NCBI GenBank assembly: GCA_009922885.1
Contig: RFUP01000141.1
Span: forward strand, 1 to 6,353
From: Paracoccaceae bacterium
GTDB lineage: Bacteria; Pseudomonadota; Alphaproteobacteria; Rhodobacterales; Rhodobacteraceae
Direction: 5' to 3'
Length of the DNA stretch: 6,353 nucleotides
The first letter of the stretch is position 1. The number at the start of each line of letters is the position of its first letter. The translations under genes and the position numbers were made by a program. The notes under the pieces were generated by a model. It did not search any database. It was not told the DNA's origin and was given only the letters and a program-made list of their open reading frames with translations. Below, piece by piece: positions 1-4,609 of this stretch.

Positions 1-12
1 GAGAATGCCCAT
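1..12 (-). CDS. Start of next operon gene (partial, 4 codons)
   Basis: An ATG at 12-10 on the minus strand is preceded by a good ribosome binding site (AAGGGAGAG, four bases before the ATG) and lies 24 nt after the stop of the DUF2927 gene. Only Met-Gly-Ile-Leu can be read before the window ends. The position and the M-G-I-L start would suit the SPFH-domain (YdjI-like) protein that I recall next to XpaC/TelA/DUF2927 genes in Rhodobacterales. Four residues cannot establish that, so the product is left unnamed. Confidence 0.5.
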
Positions 13-36
13 GTGGCTCTCCCTTGTTAAAAAACG

Positions 37-987
37 TCAACTCGGCCCGCTGACGAGGCCATTGGCAATATCGATAAGGATGGGATGGGCGTCGCGAAGG
101 CTCATGCCGGGGTAGAGGCGCGGATCGTAGAGCATCCGAAGGAAAATCTGGTCCTGCGCGGTCAGAAGCGCGAATTCATCGTCGTCATTGAAGATTGAGG
201 GGCGCGCGGCGGGGCTGTCATTCGCCAACCCCAACCCCTGCGCCAATTCCTCATGCACGCAAGACAACCGCAGCAGATCGGGATGCTCGGCCCGGATCAC
301 GGCAATCGCCCGCGTATAGGCGAAATCATTGTCCGGCCCCGCGAAGGCCATGACGAGGCAGTGGATTCCGCGCGGCATCGACTGCAAAAGCCCGAGCGAG
401 GCGCGATCGATATTCGGCACGATGCTCTGCACCCGTGCCAGCATCTGCCCCCTGTCATCCTCGCTCATGATAAGCACATGGAAATTCGCCGAAGCGGCGC
501 TTCCCGCCGTCATCGGATGGCGGGTCAGGTTGGCGAGGCGCTGCACGTAATTGGCAATGGCAGCCCGATCTGTGGCGTGGCGCGCCGGATCAACCGAGGC
601 CCCGAATTCGACACCGAAGCGCACCGCACCCGGCCACCGCCGCAAGCCGACTGAGGCACCAGAAGCCGCACGTAACCCGCCGCCCCGCTCGTACTCGTCG
701 AAAAACGCGATTTTCTCGAAATTGCGAACTGCGATATCCGCGTCGAACGGTGTATCAGGCCCGCCACCATCGGTTCTGAGCAACCCCTGCGTCAGCAACT
801 CTGCCTGAACCCGCGCATAGTAGCGGGCGAGGTCGGCAGAGGCAGCAGACTGCACGCCGCCCCGCGTCGGAACGGTCGCCTGCGCGCCAGCTGGGCGCGT
901 TGGAGGTGGAACCGCCGCAGCATCAAGGCAAGCCGACACAAAAAGCGCCGCCACAAATGCCAGTACTAGCCTCGGAAATCCCACCAT
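37..987 (-). CDS. DUF2927 family lipoprotein
   Basis: Predicted 316-residue lipoprotein of the DUF2927 family, whose function is unknown. The chosen ATG (987) gives a clean lipoprotein signal: a hydrophobic stretch LVLAFVAALF (residues 7-16) followed by the lipobox V-S-A-C with Cys20 as the lipidation site. It also leaves a 10-nt gap to the upstream telA-like stop. The same frame is open to an ATG at 1074, but that start would bury the signal peptide about 30 residues in and overlap telA by 77 nt. After a Pro/Ala-rich linker, the folded part spans about residues 50-316. Family signatures are the segment CVHEELAQGLGLAND (H245, E246, E247), then PSIFNDDDEF and LYDPRLYPGM. HEExxQxxG resembles a zinc-protease HExxHxxG motif but lacks the second His, so catalysis cannot be claimed. 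It is the fourth gene of the operon starting at 3176 and probably the envelope-anchored partner of XpaC/TelA. Confidence 0.85.
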   Translation of the reverse strand: MVGFPRLVLAFVAALFVSACLDAAAVPPPTRPAGAQATVPTRGGVQSAASADLARYYARVQAELLTQGLLRTDGGGPDTPFDADIAVRNFEKIAFFDEYERGGGLRAASGASVGLRRWPGAVRFGVEFGASVDPARHATDRAAIANYVQRLANLTRHPMTAGSAASANFHVLIMSEDDRGQMLARVQSIVPNIDRASLGLLQSMPRGIHCLVMAFAGPDNDFAYTRAIAVIRAEHPDLLRLSCVHEELAQGLGLANDSPAARPSIFNDDDEFALLTAQDQIFLRMLYDPRLYPGMSLRDAHPILIDIANGLVSGPS

Positions 988-997
988 CGACGCCCAA

Positions 998-2197
998 TTA
1001 TCCCTTCGGAACCGAAGTGCCTGCCGTATCGCCAAGCCCGGTTGCCCGAGCTTTGGCAGAAGCCAGCGTGTCACGCAATTCCGCTTCCATTTTCTTCAAC
1101 TCGTCTTCTGCAGCTGCACGGCGGCGCTTGCCTTCATCGGCAATCTCAAGGCTCTCCTGAATCGTGCCGATCAAATCTGCGTTCGCCTGCTTGACCGCTT
1201 CGATATCGAAGACGCCGCGCTCCATTTCCTCGCGGATCATCTTGTTGCTGTCGCGCAGGTTCTTCGCATTCGCTTTCAACAGCTCATTGGTCAGGTCGTT
1301 GGCGTCTTTCACCGCCGCTGCCGCTTCGGCGGACCGCTGGATCGTCACGGCCTGCGCCAACTGGGTTTCCCAGAGCGGCACGGTGTTCACGAGCGTCGAA
1401 TTGATCTTGGTGACCAGCGACTTGTCATTCTCCTGCACCAGCCGGATCGACGGCAGGGACTGCATGGTGACTTGCCGGGTCAGCTTCAGGTCATGCACCC
1501 GACGTTCCAGATCATCGCGCGCCGCCCGCAGATCGCGCAATTCCTGCGCCTTCATCACCTGCTCGGTTTCCGGCGCCGCCTGCACCTCGGCTTCTTTCGC
1601 CGGAATGGTCTTGGCATCAAGCTCTTTCAACTTGGCTTCGCCCGCCGCGATATAGAGCGCCAGCTCGTCGTAGAAGTTCAGCGTGCGATCATAGAGCAAG
1701 TCCAAAGACTTGATGTCTTTCAAAAGCTTATGCTCGTGCTCCAGAAGGTTCTCGGTGATCTTGTCGATCTGCCCCTGCACCTCCTCGAAGCGCGCCGTGA
1801 ATTTGGCGAACGGGGCGGCGCGCCCCAAAAGGCGCTCCCACCAAGAGCGTTTCCGCCGGACATCCAGTTCCGAAATCGAGAAGCCACGGATCGTGGTGAC
1901 AATCGAGCGAAGGCTGTCTCCGGCAGGGCCCACGTCCTTGTTGCGGACATCCTGCAGCATCGACTGACTGATCTCCTGCAACTCGATCTGGGCGCGGGCC
2001 CCGAAGGACACGATGGACTGGGTGTTCTTCATGTCGATTTCTGGCATCCGCGAACGGATCGCTTCCGACGCCGCCGGATCGGCCGCTTCCAACGCCACAA
2101 CGGCTTCCGCAGGCGCTGGCTCGGGCAGCAGGACTGCATTCACTTCCTCGACCATGGCCAAAGTTGCGGCAGCTTTTTTCTGAACAGTTCCGGTCAT
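998..2197 (-). CDS. TelA-family toxic anion resistance protein
   Basis: A 399-residue protein of the TelA/KlaA family (toxic anion resistance; linked to tellurite, nisin and envelope stress tolerance, with the biochemical role unresolved). It has no signal peptide or membrane segment, so it should be cytosolic. The Ala/Glu/Pro-rich N-terminus (1-50) is followed by the helical core. Recognisable TelA stretches are GFSISELDVRRKRSWWERLLG (about 105-125, preceding a predicted long helix), LLYDRTLNFYDELALYI (167-183), and QSLPSIRLVQENDKSL (246-261) followed by NTVPLWETQLAQAV (271-284). Residues about 210-240 and 335-385 are charged and probably coiled-coil. The ATG at 2197 has GGATCGAG just upstream. 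The frame also offers a TTG at 2209 (four residues longer) without a ribosome binding site, so I prefer the ATG. It lies 23 nt downstream of the XpaC-like gene. The same pair is adjacent in Firmicutes, which suggests the two proteins act together. Confidence 0.9.
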   Translation of the reverse strand: MTGTVQKKAAATLAMVEEVNAVLLPEPAPAEAVVALEAADPAASEAIRSRMPEIDMKNTQSIVSFGARAQIELQEISQSMLQDVRNKDVGPAGDSLRSIVTTIRGFSISELDVRRKRSWWERLLGRAAPFAKFTARFEEVQGQIDKITENLLEHEHKLLKDIKSLDLLYDRTLNFYDELALYIAAGEAKLKELDAKTIPAKEAEVQAAPETEQVMKAQELRDLRAARDDLERRVHDLKLTRQVTMQSLPSIRLVQENDKSLVTKINSTLVNTVPLWETQLAQAVTIQRSAEAAAAVKDANDLTNELLKANAKNLRDSNKMIREEMERGVFDIEAVKQANADLIGTIQESLEIADEGKRRRAAAEDELKKMEAELRDTLASAKARATGLGDTAGTSVPKG

Positions 2198-2220
2198 GTC
2201 TCGATCCAATCTAGGCTTGG

Positions 2221-3093
2221 TTACTCTTCCAGACGCAGCCCTTCACGGGCGAGCCTCTCACGCAGAACGTCGATCTCTACTGTAAGATCGGCATGTGTAT
2301 CCGTCAAAAACGCTTGGGTCCTTGTGGCGAAATTCTTCTCAAGATCATCGAGAAGCGCCTCATATTCGGCCCGCGCCTCGGGATTGGGCTGGCGTTGGGC
2401 GATGGCGGCATATTTGAGCGAGGCATCCCGCGCCCCCATCAGATAGACCGACAGATAACGCCGCGCGGCCGCGAGATCGCGTGGATCCTCTTCAACCTGC
2501 CGGAACAAGGCGCGCGCTCTCGACTGGAAGGCCTCCAATCGGCGCATCAGGGCTTTGTCTCCGGTCGAGGCAATGGCCTCAGACATTGACTTCAAGTGCT
2601 TTTCCGCCTCGTCCACCGCGCGGGCCACACGATCTGTCTGGAAAGCGTCGACGCCTTCGATGCCCTTGTCCCGCAGAGGATCGAAGCCAAAGGCTCCCAG
2701 ATGCAGTGCAAAGCCGAACCCTGCAAACATCGCCGCACTCGCGCTGCCAGAAGCGGCAAAGCCCGCCAGACCAAGCCCCAGACCCGTGCAGATGGCGCCA
2801 AAGATCTTTCTTGGAATGGCCGGACGCCGCGCGATCGTCCGCGCGCTCCAAGCCTCTTCGGCTTTCAACCCTTCGCGGGTCAGCCAAGCCGACAGGATCA
2901 ACTGCCCGAATGCTGCCAGATGAAGCACCATCTCTTGCGGAGGCGCGAAGAAGGCCCTGATCGCCAAGGGAAGGGGAAGAAAGAACAACAGATTTGCGCG
3001 CCCGCCGATCTTCGTCCGCTTTGCACCGGCGAAGGAGGTGGAAGGTGTTTGCGCATTCTGCAGGCTGAACTTGCCGCCAAATCGCTCCGCCAT
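2221..3093 (-). CDS. XpaC-family membrane protein (5-bromo-4-chloroindolyl phosphate hydrolysis family)
   Basis: A 290-residue integral membrane protein of the XpaC family. The family name comes from an X-phosphate hydrolysis phenotype; no phosphatase motif is visible here, so true enzymatic activity is doubtful. After a polar N-terminus (1-33), hydrophobic segments lie at about 34-50 and 55-71, followed by a Gly/Ala-rich pair at about 97-117 and 119-135. The rest (about 150-290) is soluble, charged and mostly helical, including YLSVYLMGARDASLKYA (213-229), which I recognise as the XpaC core, and a C-terminal coiled-coil-like end. The start is ATG at 3093; a GTG directly before it (3096) would add one residue. 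Its ATG overlaps the stop of the upstream 27-residue ORF (TGATG), so translational coupling is likely. The telA-like gene follows after 23 nt. Confidence 0.85.
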   Translation of the reverse strand: MAERFGGKFSLQNAQTPSTSFAGAKRTKIGGRANLLFFLPLPLAIRAFFAPPQEMVLHLAAFGQLILSAWLTREGLKAEEAWSARTIARRPAIPRKIFGAICTGLGLGLAGFAASGSASAAMFAGFGFALHLGAFGFDPLRDKGIEGVDAFQTDRVARAVDEAEKHLKSMSEAIASTGDKALMRRLEAFQSRARALFRQVEEDPRDLAAARRYLSVYLMGARDASLKYAAIAQRQPNPEARAEYEALLDDLEKNFATRTQAFLTDTHADLTVEIDVLRERLAREGLRLEE

Positions 3094-3176
3094 CACAGCC
3101 CCGCCCCAAGCGAAACATAGAGGATGAGCCCCGCGAGGAGAAAAAAGGATAGTTTCTGCAACCCGCCTGCCGACAT
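3093..3176 (-). CDS. Small single-span membrane peptide, first gene of the xpaC-telA operon
   Basis: A 27-residue ORF starting at ATG 3176. The sequence is a short polar N-terminus (MSAGGLQK), one hydrophobic helix (LSFFLLAGLILYVSLGAGL) and a stop. Its TGA shares one base with the ATG of the XpaC-like gene (TGATG), the classic arrangement of coupled genes. A GGAGG lies 11 nt and a GGGGCG 3 nt upstream of the ATG. The frame is open further upstream to 3551, but that extension is antisense to the secreted TPR gene and looks non-coding, so this internal ATG is the only sensible start. It is too short for family recognition. It could be a membrane partner of XpaC or a leader that sets XpaC translation. 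Confidence 0.6.
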   Translation of the reverse strand: MSAGGLQKLSFFLLAGLILYVSLGAGL

Positions 3177-3194
3177 TTCGCCCCGGACCTCCGA

Positions 3195-3200
3195 TTTATA
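3195..3200 (-). promoter_or_regulatory. Candidate -10 element of the minus-strand operon
   Basis: On the minus strand TATAAA(T) lies 18 nt upstream of the first operon ATG (3176), which would give a leader of only about 10-12 nt. I see no convincing -35 hexamer at the usual spacing, so this is a weak call based on AT-richness within a GC-rich intergenic region. Confidence 0.25.
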
Positions 3201-3269
3201 TCCGAAAGGTAAGGGAACGGTGCGGGTATGACTAGGGGGAAGTTGGTGGTGAAAACAGCAGGGCAGGAA

Positions 3270-3289
3270 ACCTCCCGCAAGCGGGAGGT
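3270..3289. repeat. Perfect intergenic hairpin
   Basis: CCTCCCGC and GCGGGAGG pair perfectly, extended by one A-T pair on the outside, with a two-base AA centre (in practice a 4-nt CAAG loop). It lies between the divergent operon and the TPR gene. On the plus strand it is followed by GTGCCTCCGGCGGGGATATT. It has no clear T-run on either side, so it is not a standard intrinsic terminator. It also masks CCTCC/GGAGG sequences of the Shine-Dalgarno type. Confidence 0.6.
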
Positions 3290-3322
3290 GCCTCCGGCGG
3301 GGATATTTGAAAAAGAGAAAGC
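3289..3322. repeat. Candidate Rhodobacterales intergenic repeat motif
   Basis: The stretch beginning GCCTCCGGCGGGGATATTTG and continuing into an A/G-rich tail (AAAAAGAGAAAG) matches, from memory, a motif seen many times in intergenic regions of Rhodobacterales genomes (GCCTCCGGCGGGGGTATTT-like plus a purine-rich tail). Only one copy is in this window, so repetition cannot be shown here. The function is unknown to me; it sits 49 nt before the TPR start codon. Confidence 0.4.
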
Positions 3323-3347
3323 ACGGGGAAGTGACTTGAACGGCGGA

Positions 3348-3374
3348 ATGAAGACCGTCAGTGTTTTCGTATGA
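3348..3374 (+). CDS. Possible 8-codon leader ORF overlapping the TPR gene start
   Basis: ATG at 3348 reads Met-Lys-Thr-Val-Ser-Val-Phe-Val and stops at TGA 3372-3374, which overlaps the TPR ATG as ATGA. The TPR ATG has no recognisable ribosome binding site of its own. The leader is preceded by a purine-rich GGCGGA touching its ATG, which is too close for an ideal site. The arrangement would suit translational coupling, but an ORF this short can arise by chance. Confidence 0.25.
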   Translation: MKTVSVFV

Positions 3375-3913
3375 AACCGCTCGCCTGCCTTCTCGCTCTG
3401 ATCGCCGCGCCACTTCGGGCCGAGACCTGCCCTGCTGCGCCGGATATCCGTGTGGAAGAGGCGCAGATTTTCGCCCAGATCCAGACAGCGCCGGATGAAG
3501 CCATGGCGCGCGGCTATACAAATGCGCTTTGGGCGCTCTGGACAAAGGCACCCGATCAGGCGGCTCAGGAGGTTCTGGATGACGGGATGACGCGCCGGTC
3601 TTCCTACGATTTCCTTGCCGCGGAAGCCGCTTTCGACCGTTTGATCGCTTATTGCCCGGAATATGCCGAGGGCTACAATCAGCGCGCCTTCGTGCGATTC
3701 CTGCGTGAGGAACATGCGGCTGCCCTCCCCGATCTTGATCGCGCCTTGGCGATCAACCCGAACCACGTCGCGGCCTTGGCGGGAAAAGCGATGACGCTGA
3801 TAGCCTTGGGGCGGGAGGACGAGGCGCAAGAGGTGTTGCGCATGGCATTGAAGCTGCACCCCTGGCTGCCGGAACGCGCCTTTCTGCGCAAGGTTCCGGG
3901 CACGGATCTTTAG
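3371..3913 (+). CDS. Secreted (periplasmic) tetratricopeptide repeat protein
   Basis: A 180-residue protein with a Sec-type signal peptide: MKP, hydrophobic LACLLALIAAPL, and likely cleavage after L-R-A (residue 17), leaving a mature periplasmic protein. Residues about 78-166 hold TPR-like helical hairpins. The clearest are about 99-132 (GYNQRAF...AALPDLDRALAINP) and 133-166 (HVAALAGKAMTLIALGREDEA), with a less regular one before them around the FDRLIAYCPEY segment. TPRs mediate protein-protein contacts; the partner is unknown. Cys20 and Cys95 remain in the mature protein and could pair in the periplasm. The gene is divergent from the xpaC-telA operon and stands alone. The ATG at 3371 lacks a clear ribosome binding site. 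No GTG, TTG or ATG upstream in this frame offers a better signal peptide. Confidence 0.85.
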   Translation: MKPLACLLALIAAPLRAETCPAAPDIRVEEAQIFAQIQTAPDEAMARGYTNALWALWTKAPDQAAQEVLDDGMTRRSSYDFLAAEAAFDRLIAYCPEYAEGYNQRAFVRFLREEHAAALPDLDRALAINPNHVAALAGKAMTLIALGREDEAQEVLRMALKLHPWLPERAFLRKVPGTDL

Positions 3914-3930
3914 CCGCCACACTCTGTTGA

Positions 3931-3947
3931 AGCCCCGCACAGGGGCT
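3931..3947. terminator. Hairpin after the TPR gene (weak terminator candidate)
   Basis: AGCCCC pairs with GGGGCT around a GCACA loop, 17 nt after the TPR stop and 17 nt before the tRNA-like gene. Neither strand shows a T-run after the stem (GATATTGG on plus, TCAACAG on minus). Termination is therefore uncertain. It could instead separate or guide processing of a joint TPR-tRNA transcript. Confidence 0.3.
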
Positions 3948-3963
3948 GATATTGGACCTTGGG

Positions 3964-4040
3964 GGGCTCATACTCCAACCGGTAGAGAGAGAGGACTTAA
4001 ACTCCTTCCAGTCTGGGTTCGAATCCCAGTGGGCCCACCA
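3964..4040 (+). tRNA. Unusual class-I tRNA with UAA anticodon (Leu-type)
   Basis: A 77-nt cloverleaf with encoded CCA. Acceptor GGGCTCA (3964-3970) pairs with TGGGCCC (4030-4036) in all seven positions, one being U-G; the discriminator is A (4037). The anticodon stem GAGGA/TCCTT (3991-3995/4003-4007) encloses CTTAAAC, so U33 is present, the anticodon is UAA (3998-4000) and A37 follows. The T arm is perfect: CTGGG, TTCGAAT, CCCAG (4013-4029). UAA would read the leucine codon UUA, yet the variable region is only CCAGT (5 nt), where bacterial leucine tRNAs carry a long variable arm. The D arm is poor. The loop AACCGGTA is normal, but the flanking CTCC and GAGA pair badly; only a shifted 3-bp CTC/GAG stem forms. 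It may be a divergent tRNA, a tRNA with a non-translational role, or one in decay. It lies 50 nt after the TPR gene and ends directly at the stop codon of the convergent trmO-like gene. Confidence 0.75.
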
Positions 4041-4514
4041 TCACTCCCCGTCATGCAGCGTATCGATCTTCGGAAGCCAGGGCTTGATATCGACAAGCGG
4101 GGTACCGTTGAAAGCGTCGGACGCATCGACCTCGATCCGCCCCGCCTTAGCATCAATCGCACGTATCTGTGTGATCGCGAGCGCTACCGGATTGGGGCGA
4201 GCAGGCGAGCGCAGCGCGAAGACGCCTGTGGGTGCGGGCTTGGAGGCGGGCGTTTGCACGAGAACATCGCGCGCGGCACGGCCCATCCAATAGAGCAGGA
4301 TCACGGTCATTCCGGCCTCAAGCCCGATGAGCCCTGCGCGATAGGGCTCGGCGATCCACGCAATGAAGGTCCCGCCGCGTTCGCGCGCTTCGCGCGGGTT
4401 TTTCGGGCAGTGGCCTTTGCTCCAAGGGGTCTCCATATGGCCGATGAAAACAATGCCGGCGTCAGGCGTATTGGCAGGATCAAAGCCGAGGGCGATTTCA
4501 CCGGGTTTCAGCAT
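4041..4514 (-). CDS. TrmO/TsaA-family tRNA methyltransferase-like protein
   Basis: A 157-residue protein of the TsaA/TrmO (UPF0066) beta-barrel family. Characterised TrmO uses S-adenosylmethionine to methylate the N6 of t6A37 in threonine tRNA. Family hallmarks are GVFALRSPARPNPVAL (97-112), which forms part of the SAM-binding region, and GTPLVDIKPWLP (137-148) near the C-terminus; WSKGHCPKNP (31-40) precedes them. It is shorter than E. coli TrmO (about 235 residues) because it ends just after the core barrel and lacks a C-terminal domain. This is a common single-domain form whose substrate may differ. The ATG at 4514 has AAGGAAG five bases upstream. A terminator isolates it from the gene upstream, so it probably has its own promoter in 4515-4556. 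Its stop codon directly abuts the 3' CCA of the opposing tRNA-like gene, so its transcript would run antisense through that gene. Confidence 0.85.
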   Translation of the reverse strand: MLKPGEIALGFDPANTPDAGIVFIGHMETPWSKGHCPKNPREARERGGTFIAWIAEPYRAGLIGLEAGMTVILLYWMGRAARDVLVQTPASKPAPTGVFALRSPARPNPVALAITQIRAIDAKAGRIEVDASDAFNGTPLVDIKPWLPKIDTLHDGE

Positions 4515-4556
4515 CGGGCTTCCTTTTTCGGCACGTTAGGGCCACCCCATCAAAGC

Positions 4557-4589
4557 AAAAAGCCCGCGCTTCGACCAGCGCGGGCTTTT
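4557..4589 (-). terminator. Strong intrinsic terminator of the acidic-protein gene
   Basis: A perfect 10-bp stem AGCCCGCGCT (4561-4570) and AGCGCGGGCT (4577-4586) with a six-base loop. On the minus strand the stem is followed by TTTTTGCTTT, a good U-tract; the plus strand has only TTTTC. It lies 24 nt after the -1-frame stop at 4610 and before the trmO-like gene, which is what one expects for the end of the acidic-protein gene. Confidence 0.85.
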
Positions 4590-4609
4590 CTGCGAGCTTA
4601 CCGGGGCAA

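Noticed and set aside
988..1074. N-terminal extension of the DUF2927 gene to an ATG at 1074
   Set aside because: It overlaps the telA-like gene by 77 nt and would bury the clear lipoprotein signal peptide that starts at 987.
1472..2446. Long plus-strand open frame (324 codons) opposite telA and xpaC
   Set aside because: It is antisense to two well-supported genes. Its product is Arg-rich without recognisable domains, typical of a shadow frame in GC-rich DNA.
3177..3551. Upstream extension of the 27-residue membrane ORF
   Set aside because: It is antisense to the TPR gene and crosses the hairpin and the divergent promoter region. The internal ATG at 3176 has a better context.
2579..3940. Minus-strand open frame of 453 codons
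   Set aside because: It overlaps the XpaC-like gene in another frame and runs antisense across the whole TPR gene and the intergenic region. The translation is Arg/Ser-rich and resembles no protein.
3998..4000. Reading the tRNA as an ochre suppressor (anticodon UUA)
   Set aside because: This needs a one-base register shift. The shift creates a mismatch in the anticodon stem and replaces the invariant U33 by C, whereas the UAA register gives a full stem and U33.
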